A stretch of DNA of 64,000 bases from Acetobacter aceti NBRC 14818. GTDB taxonomy: Bacteria; Pseudomonadota; Alphaproteobacteria; Acetobacterales; Acetobacteraceae. The stretch covers positions 2,486,001-2,550,000 of the forward strand of contig NZ_AP023410.1 in assembly GCF_000193495.2 (NCBI RefSeq), in the 5' to 3' direction. The translations under genes and the position numbers were made by a program. The notes beneath the pieces were generated by a model. That model saw only the letters and a program-made list of their open reading frames with translations, did not search any database and was not told the origin of the DNA. Positions 55,084 to 62,669 of the stretch are shown here, one piece after another; the stretch's first letter is position 1; each line of letters begins with the position of its first letter.

Positions 55084-55472
55084 GCCTCTTTCTTACTCCA
55101 CAGAAGTGAAGGCGCAATTGATTATCTGGTGACTGTGGGTCTTAGTCCGCCTCTGTGCCGGAACAGAGAACGGTCGGGAGGCGCGCCCGTTTCAGGGAGT
55201 GCGTCTGTTCTCTTCCCACTCTGTGCGGAAGCATCCGTTCAGGAGAGCGCCGTGACAGGGCTGGTCTGGCAGTCGTCCTGTTGTGATGCGGCTTTATGGT
55301 TTGGCACACGCTTTTCAGGGCTTTGCCCCGAACCCCACAAAGGGACGCGGTCCCTTTGATCCCGACTTGTTGAATCAGGCTGCTTCACAAAACGGACAGG
55401 GTGGGTCGATAGTCTGCAAAATCGTTACAGCGGCCTGCTATACGGACGCCCCAGTTCCTTTCAGGAAGCCAT
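55084..55472. other. Intergenic region with one REP-like repeat
   Basis: 389 bp between the divergent cysQ and MFS genes. Holds REP-like copy 2 at 55317-55372 and the MFS gene's AGGAAG Shine-Dalgarno. No gene supported. Confidence 0.65.
55317..55372 (+). repeat. REP-like GC-rich repeat, copy 2
   Basis: AGGGCTTTGCCCCGAACCCC, then AAAGGGACGCGGTCCCTTT, then GATCCCGACTTGTT. Same two-hairpin structure and orientation as copy 1. Confidence 0.65.
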
Positions 55473-56630
55473 ATGACCGCCTCTTCCTCTCCCGGTCGCG
55501 GGATGACCCTCGCCATGGCGGCCGCCACGGGTCTTGCCGTCGCCAGCATCTATTATAATCAGCCGATGCTGGGCGTCATGGAGCGGGCGATGCCGAGCAG
55601 TCTCACGGCGCTCGTTCCCATGACGACGCAGCTTGGTTACGCGCTCGGGCTGTTCGCACTGGTGCCGCTGGGAGACCTGCTGGAACGTCGGCAACTGATT
55701 GTCTGGCAGTTCGTGCTTCTGGCCGCCGCACTGGCGATAACGGCGCTCGCGCCCGGTGCGGGGATTGTGCTGCTCGGCTCGCTGCTGATCGGAGCGGCAG
55801 CGACCGTCGCCCAGCAGATTGTGCCGTTTGCGGCGCACCTCGCGCCACCGGAGCGGCGCGGTGCGGTCGTGGGTGTCGTCATGTCCGGGCTGCTGTGCGG
55901 TATTCTGCTCAGCCGGACACTGGCTGGATTCGTGGCGGACCACGCGGGCTGGCGGGAGATGTTCTGGCTGGGTGTGCCGTTGAGTCTGGGTGCCGGTGCC
56001 GTCATGCGTCTGCTGCTGCCCTACAGTCGTCCTGATACACAGCACAGCTACGCCAGTCTCATGGCGTCACTGGTGCATCTCTGGCGGGAATTTCCGGCGC
56101 TGCGTCTGGCCGCCTTCACGCAGGCGCTGCTGTTTGGAGCGTTCTCGGTCTTCTGGTCCATTCTGGCGCTGCATTTACAGGAGCCGCGTTTTAATCTGAG
56201 CGCAGAGGCCGCAGGGCTGTTCGGGATCGTCGGCGCGGTAGGGATTCTGGCCGCCCCGCTCGCCGGCCGGTTTGCCGATCGGCATGGACCGCACCGGGCC
56301 ATTCTGGCGGGGACCATTCTCACACTTCTGTCGTGGGTGCTCTTTGGCACATGGCTGTCGCTGGGCGGTCTGGTCGTCGGCTGTATTCTGCTGGACTTTG
56401 CGGTGCAGAGCGCGCTCGTCTCGCATCAGCACATTGTCTATGCCCTGCGCCCTGAGGCTCGCTCCCGTCTCAATACGCTTTTCATGGGGGTGATGTTTCT
56501 TGGTGGCGCAACGGGTGCGGCCGGAGCATCGGCAGCGTGGGTCATTGGTGGGTGGAGTGCTGTTGCATTGTTCGGTGGCTTGATGGCGGCGGGCGCTTTG
56601 GCGTTGCAGGTCATTTCCGCACGAAGCTGA
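55473..56630 (+). CDS. Major facilitator superfamily transporter
   Basis: 385 residues with twelve predicted helices. The loop 2-3 motif reads PLGDLLERRQL, and the symmetric motif of the second half is GRFADRHGPHRA. The N-terminal YYNQPML is typical of the YnfM/arabinose-efflux-like branch. Probably a proton-coupled exporter. AGGAAG precedes the ATG. Cargo not inferable. Confidence 0.87.
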   Translation: MTASSSPGRGMTLAMAAATGLAVASIYYNQPMLGVMERAMPSSLTALVPMTTQLGYALGLFALVPLGDLLERRQLIVWQFVLLAAALAITALAPGAGIVLLGSLLIGAAATVAQQIVPFAAHLAPPERRGAVVGVVMSGLLCGILLSRTLAGFVADHAGWREMFWLGVPLSLGAGAVMRLLLPYSRPDTQHSYASLMASLVHLWREFPALRLAAFTQALLFGAFSVFWSILALHLQEPRFNLSAEAAGLFGIVGAVGILAAPLAGRFADRHGPHRAILAGTILTLLSWVLFGTWLSLGGLVVGCILLDFAVQSALVSHQHIVYALRPEARSRLNTLFMGVMFLGGATGAAGASAAWVIGGWSAVALFGGLMAAGALALQVISARS

Positions 56631-56806
56631 TTGTGCAACGGCCCCCCGTGCGGCATGAGAGGCGCTCAGGTCGGTATTGTCCTATAGCGTGCCGGTTCGC
56701 GGCAGTTCGGCGCGGATCATGACCTGAGAAGCTGGTTTACTGTTCGGACGGAGACGGTCTGAACGGATCAGGTTCCAAAACATTTTCGGCTACAGCGGAT
56801 TTTTTC

Positions 56807-57850
56807 ATGTCAGAACACACTCCCATCGGTCTGGATCAGCAGGCTTCCCCCGTTCGGGCTCTGACCCATTCCGGGAATTTCCATACGGATGAAACGCTGG
56901 GGTATGTGATCCTGCATTATGCGCTGGAGCCGGAGGGCGATCTGCGTGGCCGCGTGCTGAACGGTGGTGAGGGCGGGCGGCTTACCTTCGTGCGCTCGCG
57001 TAACCCGGAAGACATTCAGGCGGCGGATATCGTGTTCGACGTCGGCGGTGAGTATGCGCCTCCCAAGGGGCGTTATGACCACCACATGCGGGTCAAGCCG
57101 CTGCGTGAGGACGGCACGCCCTACAGCGCCGCAGGCCTGCTGTGGAAGGATTACGGCAAGGCCGCGATCAGCAACATTCTCGGCGCGGTCCTGAAGAAGC
57201 CGGTCAGTGAAGCCGATGTGGCGTCAATCTGGCAGACGCTCGACAAGTCGCTGATCCTGCCCGTCGATCTGGACGACAACGGTGTGGCCAAGATGGGCAA
57301 GCTCTCGCTGGCGGATATCGTGTCGGCCTGTAATCCGCCGTGGGATACGACGGAGCTTTACGGCGTGGAGGACGCAAAGACGAAGGAAACCACCGGTTTC
57401 GCCAATGCCGCCAGTGCTGTTGCGGCGCATCTGGTCAATTCCATGGACCGCGTACGCGCCAGTCTGAAAGCCGCCAGCCGGGTGATGGAGGCTTATGAGA
57501 AAGCCGAGGACAAGCGCATCCTGCTGATGGACACGGGCATGCCGACCGAGAAGATGATCTTCGAGAACGATCTGCCGGTGGTCTATGTTGTTTCGCCGAC
57601 CAATAACGGTCAGTGGAACGTCAAGGCGATTCCGCCGACACGGGGTGATTTCGGTCAGCGCGTTTCCCTGCCGGAGGCATGGGGCGGTCTGGAAAAATCG
57701 GAACTGGCGAAAGTATCGGGCGTGCCTGATGCCGTGTTCGCGCATCCGGCCCGGTTCATCTGCGGTGCCGGTAGTCGTGAAGGCGCATTGAAAATGGCGC
57801 AACTGGCGTTGCAGATCGACGCGTCACTCAAGGCAGGCAAATCCGCCTGA
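56807..57850 (+). CDS. MYG1-family putative nuclease/hydrolase
   Basis: 347 residues. MYG1 marks are THSGNFHTDETLGYVIL at the start (metal-binding His-x-Asp-Glu), VFDVGGEYAPPKGRYDHHM with the DHH motif, and GRASREGAL-like GAGSREGALKMAQLAL near the end. The family is DHH-related, with 3'-5' RNA exonuclease activity reported for mitochondrial/nucleolar eukaryotic members; the bacterial role is unproven. Stand-alone gene. Confidence 0.9.
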   Translation: MSEHTPIGLDQQASPVRALTHSGNFHTDETLGYVILHYALEPEGDLRGRVLNGGEGGRLTFVRSRNPEDIQAADIVFDVGGEYAPPKGRYDHHMRVKPLREDGTPYSAAGLLWKDYGKAAISNILGAVLKKPVSEADVASIWQTLDKSLILPVDLDDNGVAKMGKLSLADIVSACNPPWDTTELYGVEDAKTKETTGFANAASAVAAHLVNSMDRVRASLKAASRVMEAYEKAEDKRILLMDTGMPTEKMIFENDLPVVYVVSPTNNGQWNVKAIPPTRGDFGQRVSLPEAWGGLEKSELAKVSGVPDAVFAHPARFICGAGSREGALKMAQLALQIDASLKAGKSA

Positions 57851-57870
57851 GTTTCTACCATCAGATCAGG

Positions 57871-57920
57871 GCGCGGGGACCAGTGGTCCCTGCCGGGTTC
57901 GGGCAGAGCCCGGGATCCTG
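57871..57920 (-). repeat. REP-like GC-rich repeat, copy 3 (inverted)
   Basis: GGGGACCAGTGGTCCC followed by GGGTTCGGGCAGAGCCCGGG and ATCC: the two hairpins of copies 1 and 2 in reverse order, so this copy lies in the opposite orientation, 20 bases past the MYG1 stop. Confidence 0.6.
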
Positions 57921-58062
57921 AATTACGGAAGACATCAGGTGAAGCGAGGCCAGCCGTTGCCAACCTTCGTCCCCCTCGCTACCTCTAACAGCGGATAGCT
58001 CCGGGTGGGGCAGCGGAACCGGTCCGTCGCCGCCGCCTGTCAGACAAGGAAAAGGCGTCAAC

Positions 58063-59529
58063 GTGACAGAGATCAGCTTCTCCGACCTCGCTCTCCCTAC
58101 CAGTGGTGCTCTGGCACTGCCGGAATTTGCCGATACGGCGCGGTCCGACTTTTTCGCCACTGTGGACAAGGCGACCGACGGGGCACTGACCCGTGCGGCG
58201 GAAGCGGCGTCTTTTACCTTCAAGCGTGGTTCAACCTGCGTGGTGCTGGCTCCCGGCGCGAAGCTGGAACGCGTCGTGCTGGTGGGTCTTGGCGACAAGG
58301 ACAGCCTGACCGAAACAGCCGCCGAGCAGGCGGGCGGCACGGCGGCCCAGATGCTGACCATGCACGCGCAGGGCGCACTCTCCACGGCGGCGCTTGACCC
58401 GAAGCTGGCGGTGCATGTGGCGCTTGGCGTGTCGCTCGGCCTGTATCGCTTCGATCGCTACCGCACGACGGAAAAGAAAGACGACAAGCCGAAGCTGGCT
58501 TCCCTCGCTATTCTGACGAAGGATGTGGCTGGTGCGAAGGCGGCATGGGCAGGCTGGGAAGCTGTGGCGAAGGGCGTGACCCTGACGCGCGATCTGGTCA
58601 GCGAGCCCGCCAATGTCCTGACACCGGCAGAATTCGCCAAGCGCACCGAGGAACTGAAGAAGCTCGGCGTCGAAGTCGAAGTGTTCGACGTTCCTGCGCT
58701 TGAGAAGCTGAAATTCGGCTCCATGCTCGGTGTTGCGCAGGGCAGTGACAACCCGCCGCGCATGGTGGTGATGCGCTGGAACGGCGCTGGGGATGACTCC
58801 GCACCGCTGGCCTTTGTCGGCAAGGGCGTGACGTTCGATTCCGGCGGTATTTCCATCAAGCCTGCCGCTGGCATGGAAGACATGAAGTGGGACATGGCCG
58901 GTGCGGGCGTCGTCACTGGTCTGATGGCCGCGCTGGCTGGTCGTAAGGCGAAGGTGAATGCGGTCGGTCTGATCGGGGTCGTCGAGAACATGGTCTCGGG
59001 TAACGCGCAGCGTCCGGGTGACGTGGTGCGCAGCGCATCCGGCCAGACCATCGAAGTGCTGAACACTGATGCCGAAGGCCGCCTCGTTCTGGCCGATGTG
59101 CTCTGGTATGCTCGTGAGACGTTCTCACCGCGCTACATGGTCGATCTGGCCACGCTGACAGGTGCGATCATCGTTGGTCTGGGCCATGAATATGCTGGTC
59201 TGTTCTCCAATGACGACACGCTTTCCGCAAAGCTGACGGAAGCCGGTTCGGCGACCGAAGAAAAGTTGTGGCGGATGCCGATGGGCGAGGAATACGACAA
59301 GCAGCTCAAGTCCGACATTGCCGACATGAAGAACATCGGCGGTGGTCGTGCGGGTGGTTCCATCACGGCGGCGCAGTTCCTCAAGCGCTTTGTGGGTGAG
59401 ACGCCGTGGGCGCATCTCGACATTGCAGGCGTAGCCTGGGCGACAAAGGCGAAGAACGGTTCTCCGAAAGGCGCTTCCGGTTTCGGCGTGCGTCTGCTTG
59501 ACCGGTTCGTGCGTCAGTTCGAGGGCTGA
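58063..59529 (+). CDS. pepA: Leucyl aminopeptidase
   Basis: 488 residues starting with GTG after AAGGAAAAGG. The M17 metal and catalytic motifs are VGKGVTFDSGGISIKP, MKWDMAGAGVV and the signature NTDAEGRLVLADVLWYA. SEPANVLTPAEFA separates the domains. Releases N-terminal amino acids with two metal ions. The holC gene follows after eight bases, a pairing common in alphaproteobacteria. Confidence 0.95.
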   Translation: MTEISFSDLALPTSGALALPEFADTARSDFFATVDKATDGALTRAAEAASFTFKRGSTCVVLAPGAKLERVVLVGLGDKDSLTETAAEQAGGTAAQMLTMHAQGALSTAALDPKLAVHVALGVSLGLYRFDRYRTTEKKDDKPKLASLAILTKDVAGAKAAWAGWEAVAKGVTLTRDLVSEPANVLTPAEFAKRTEELKKLGVEVEVFDVPALEKLKFGSMLGVAQGSDNPPRMVVMRWNGAGDDSAPLAFVGKGVTFDSGGISIKPAAGMEDMKWDMAGAGVVTGLMAALAGRKAKVNAVGLIGVVENMVSGNAQRPGDVVRSASGQTIEVLNTDAEGRLVLADVLWYARETFSPRYMVDLATLTGAIIVGLGHEYAGLFSNDDTLSAKLTEAGSATEEKLWRMPMGEEYDKQLKSDIADMKNIGGGRAGGSITAAQFLKRFVGETPWAHLDIAGVAWATKAKNGSPKGASGFGVRLLDRFVRQFEG

Positions 59530-59537
59530 CGGACCCG

Positions 59538-59984
59538 GTGGCCGAAGTCGGCTTCTACCATCTGACACGCACTGGAGCGTTTGAAGCGCTGCCGGTGCTG
59601 CTTGGCCGCACACTGGATGCGGGCAAGAGGGCGGTCGTCAGGTGCGGTGACCCGGAAGCGGTCGCCGCTCTTGATGAGGCGCTCTGGAAAGTGCCTGAGC
59701 CTGTCTGGCTTCCCCATGCGGCGACAGGCGGCAAATATCCCGAGCGACAGCCTGTCTGGATTACGGCGGGTGACGATGTGCCCAATGGCGCAAGTTTTCT
59801 GTTTCTGACGGGTATAGAGGAAGCGTTGCCCGTTGAGCCGTTCGAGCGCGTGTTCGATCTGTTCGATGGACAGAATGAGGCGGCGGTCGCGGCGGCGCGT
59901 CTGCGCTGGGTGGCGTTGCGCGATGCCGGACACACGTTGGCTTACTGGAAACAGGAAGCGAAGGGCTGGACGAGAGCGCGCTAA
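59538..59984 (+). CDS. holC: DNA polymerase III chi subunit
   Basis: 148 residues, starting with GTG (MAEVGFYHLTRTGAFEALPVLLGRTL). The WKVPEPVWLPHA and NEAAVAAARLRWVALRDAGHTLAYWKQ segments are typical of HolC, which links the clamp loader to SSB. Placed behind pepA with an eight-base gap. Confidence 0.88.
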   Translation: MAEVGFYHLTRTGAFEALPVLLGRTLDAGKRAVVRCGDPEAVAALDEALWKVPEPVWLPHAATGGKYPERQPVWITAGDDVPNGASFLFLTGIEEALPVEPFERVFDLFDGQNEAAVAAARLRWVALRDAGHTLAYWKQEAKGWTRAR

Positions 59985-60290
59985 AAGCACTCGTGCTCGC
60001 GTGAGCGCCATACATACAGAAAGTTTTTGACTGTCTTTGTTAAAATGAATGGCGCTTCCTAAATCTTTTTAAAAAGACACCTGCGGAAAATTGTATATTT
60101 TTACCAAGGGTTGTGAAAATAAGCCCGCTGATCAGTGACAGAGTTTTTCCTCTGCATGGATCATTTCCCGTTTTCCCGCGTTGAAACGGTCTCAGAGAAT
60201 ACAAGAGCGGATTGCGAACGGCAGGCTGCGACACGAACGCAAATCCTACATGATGAATGTTGCAGACAGTTTCCGTGAAAGGAATATGTC
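59985..60290. other. Intergenic region without a supported gene
   Basis: 306 bp. Contains a degenerate CTTTTTAAAAAG stretch (60064-60076) behind AAAGTTTTTG that recalls the inverted-repeat family at 50824-50903, and the promoter side of the aldo/keto reductase gene with a GAAAGGAA Shine-Dalgarno. Confidence 0.55.
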
Positions 60291-61145
60291 ATGACAGGCA
60301 AGGTCAGATTCAGAAATGGTGTTGAGGTCCCGGCTCTGGGCATGGGAACATGGAATATGGGAGACGATGTTTCCCTGCGTAGCGATGAGATCTCCAGCCT
60401 GCAGGCTGGTCTCGATGCGGGGCTACGTGTGATCGATACGGCTGAAATGTATGGGAATGGTCGCTCTGAAAGCGTTGTGGGCGAAGCGATAGAAAAGCGG
60501 CGTAGTGACGTCTTCCTTGTCAGCAAGGTTCTGCCTTCGAATGCGTCCGCCAAGGGTGTTGTCCGGAGCTGCACGGATTCCCTCAAGAGGCTGCGGACCG
60601 ATTACATGGATCTCTATCTTCTGCACTGGCAGGGAAGTGTACCGCTTGAGGAAACATTTGAGGCTTTTGAGAAATTACGTGATCGCGGCATGATTGGAAG
60701 CTGGGGTGTCTCGAATTTCGATACGGCTGACATGAAAGAGGTGGAACAGACCAGCCAGGGTGAAAACTGTGTCGCCAATCAGGTTCTTTATAGCCTGAGT
60801 CATCGTGGAATCGAATTTGATCTTCTGGCTGAAGACCATGACCGTCAGGTGGTGACGATGGCCTACTCACCGCTCGGTCAGGGTGGCGGGATGCTGAAGG
60901 ACAATGTTCTGGCGAAAATTGCCCAACAGCACTCGACAAGTCTGGGTCCTGCAACACCTGCGCAGATCGCGCTGGCATGGGTTCTGCGTCAGTCGTCTCT
61001 CATCGCCATTCCCAAGGCTGGATCGAAGAAGCATCTTCTGGAGAATATTGCTGCGCAGGAAATCAGATTGACGGATGATGACCTTGCTGCGCTGGACAAG
61101 GCCTTTCCTCCTCCAAAAAAGAAGGTTCCTCTGGAGGTTATCTGA
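60291..61145 (+). CDS. Aldo/keto reductase
   Basis: 284 residues in the (beta/alpha)8 fold. The catalytic tetrad is visible: Asp in GLRVIDTAEMYGNG, Tyr four residues later, Lys in FLVSKVLP and His in LYLLHWQG. SNFDTADM and the C-terminal cofactor motif IAIPKAGSKKHLLENI mark NADPH preference. Similar to the gluconate/2,5-diketogluconate reductase branch used in polyol and ketose metabolism. Substrate uncertain. Confidence 0.88.
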   Translation: MTGKVRFRNGVEVPALGMGTWNMGDDVSLRSDEISSLQAGLDAGLRVIDTAEMYGNGRSESVVGEAIEKRRSDVFLVSKVLPSNASAKGVVRSCTDSLKRLRTDYMDLYLLHWQGSVPLEETFEAFEKLRDRGMIGSWGVSNFDTADMKEVEQTSQGENCVANQVLYSLSHRGIEFDLLAEDHDRQVVTMAYSPLGQGGGMLKDNVLAKIAQQHSTSLGPATPAQIALAWVLRQSSLIAIPKAGSKKHLLENIAAQEIRLTDDDLAALDKAFPPPKKKVPLEVI

Positions 61146-61186
61146 GGGAGCGGAAAGCTGTTTCTTTCATTATTGCTCAGTAAGTT

Positions 61187-61214
61187 ACGGCCGGAAGGAT
61201 ATCCTTCCGGCCGT
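61187..61214. terminator. Perfect 28-base palindrome between convergent genes
   Basis: Arms ACGGCCGGAAGGAT / ATCCTTCCGGCCGT with no loop. It lies 41 bases past the aldo/keto reductase stop and 40 bases past the stop of the opposing gene. AAAAAG follows on the plus side, giving no T-run for that transcript, so it acts at best as a bidirectional hairpin terminator. Confidence 0.6.
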
Positions 61215-61254
61215 AAAAAGCGCTTTCTATCGCAGCCTGTCCACCTCGCCATTC

Positions 61255-61647
61255 TTACATGACAGATGGTTTCTGCTTCTGCTGGGCCTGCTTCGCGTTG
61301 CGATAGACGATACCGGGAACAACGGACGCAAGGCCGGTAATCACGGCATCCGGCGAGAGCCCCGTTTCTTCGGCAAACTTGCTCAGAACAGCTGGAGGAA
61401 ACAGTGTTTTCACATCTGCTTCCCTGGCGGGTGTCTTGCTGATTGCATCGCGCCAGCCCTGAAGAAGATCATCAAGACCCGCTTCGTGAGCACGTCTGCG
61501 CACTTCCGGAATGCCAACAGCGCCCTCTTTGCCCATATATTCGCTCACAGCCGAGGCGAGGCCGGAGTTATCACTATGGGCGCGGGTCATGAAATCGACC
61601 GCGTCATTCAGGCTGCCGGGCAGATTGTCGTTCATTCTTTTGGTCAT
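61255..61647 (-). CDS. YidB/DUF937-family protein (paralogue)
   Basis: 130 residues from ATG 61647, preceded by AAAGGAGA. The frame is open to 61791 without support. The core VRRRAHEAGLDDLLQGWRDA, TLFPPAVLSKFAEETGLSPDAVITGLASVVPGIV aligns with the protein at 48145-48486 (AGLGDKVRSW … SRTGLPAETLLPVLSHFLPQAVD). An N-terminal extension of about 35 residues is unique to this copy. Function unknown. Confidence 0.75.
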   Translation of the reverse strand: MTKRMNDNLPGSLNDAVDFMTRAHSDNSGLASAVSEYMGKEGAVGIPEVRRRAHEAGLDDLLQGWRDAISKTPAREADVKTLFPPAVLSKFAEETGLSPDAVITGLASVVPGIVYRNAKQAQQKQKPSVM

Positions 61648-61809
61648 GACAGTCTCCTTTGACCGTATTCGGCAAGCGGACGTCACTGTCTCTGTCGGAT
61701 GGCATTGAGTGTGAAAATGTCTGACAGGATGCAGAGCCGCTTGTCTGTCTGAAGACTGAACGGATGGAGGCCTGTGAAGTTCAGCCGCCATCCGCGTATG
61801 ACAAAAATT

Positions 61810-62448
61810 TCAGCTTGCGGAATACACTGCCAGAAACATGGTGACTGTTGCGTCAGCTATGCGGTCGATATCGGCGTCTGTCGTGGAGACAGGCAGTTCA
61901 AAACGGCGACGCGTGACGATCCGTGTCTGGCACAAAGTATAGAATTGTTCGGCAGCGAACATCGGATCGGGAACATTGAGTTCGTTTTTTTCTGTGCGGT
62001 CCGTCAGCCATCTGGCCAGCGTGTCGATGCAGATGGCGGGTGCATGTTCCCAGAACGTCTCGGCAAGATGCGGGAAATGCCGTGCTTCAGAGATAATGAC
62101 GCGATACAGGGACAGGGTGGTGGGCGCGATGATCAGGGCGATGGTTGATCGGGCCAGGGCGTGCAGCGTCTCCCGTGGGGGAAGGTCCGCGTTGACAGGA
62201 CGAAAGGCGGCCGGAAGATCCCGCTCGGCTTTCTGTTTGACCACGGCAGTGAAGAGTTCGGCCTTGTTATCGAAGTAGTTGTAAAGAGTGCCTTTGGAAA
62301 CGCCGGTATGGCGGGCGATGACGGACATGCTGGCGCCTTCATAGCCATATTCCGCAAAGATTTCGTGGGCCCCTTTCAGAATCTGTTCCCGTTTGGCTGA
62401 TGCGGCTTCCCCGGAATGTTTTGGTGAGCCGGTGCTCTGGTCTGTCAT
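61810..62448 (-). CDS. TetR-family regulator
   Basis: 212 residues. The helix-turn-helix spans about 20-65: ILKGAHEIFAEYGYEGASMS VIARHTGVSKGTLYNYF. The C-terminal domain carries a TetR_C-like ISEARHFPHLAETFWEH. It is divergent from an RND-type outer-membrane lipoprotein gene with a palindromic site between them, so it most likely represses that efflux locus and itself. Confidence 0.87.
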   Translation of the reverse strand: MTDQSTGSPKHSGEAASAKREQILKGAHEIFAEYGYEGASMSVIARHTGVSKGTLYNYFDNKAELFTAVVKQKAERDLPAAFRPVNADLPPRETLHALARSTIALIIAPTTLSLYRVIISEARHFPHLAETFWEHAPAICIDTLARWLTDRTEKNELNVPDPMFAAEQFYTLCQTRIVTRRRFELPVSTTDADIDRIADATVTMFLAVYSAS

Positions 62449-62515
62449 AATCTTCTCTGATGTCGTGGGGATGCGGGCGTGATTGACGCCCTAGGGAAAG
62501 CCGATAGGGTGCATG

Positions 62516-62536
62516 CTGACCGATCGGTTCGGTCAG
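62516..62536. promoter_or_regulatory. TetR-type operator palindrome
   Basis: CTGACCGA-N5-TCGGTCAG, perfect eight-base arms, 67 bases upstream of the tetR start and 134 bases upstream of the efflux lipoprotein start. Size and symmetry fit an AcrR/TetR operator. A second hairpin (GCCCATC…GATGGGC, 62628-62650) lies in the efflux mRNA leader. Confidence 0.65.
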
Positions 62537-62669
62537 CGTCAAGTTAGAGTGCCGCTGGCGACAGAGGCGGGATCGTCAGATGGGGGCGGCTGACCAGAGT
62601 GAGGCTGCCTGCGGGAAGTGTAAAACGCCCATCACAGTGTTGCGATGGGCTGTGGGGGTGAGAGTGTCT

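Noticed and set aside
54166..55359. Plus-strand frame of 397 codons opposite cysQ
   Set aside because: cysQ on the minus strand has all metal-site motifs, and the plus frame continues into the intergenic repeat.
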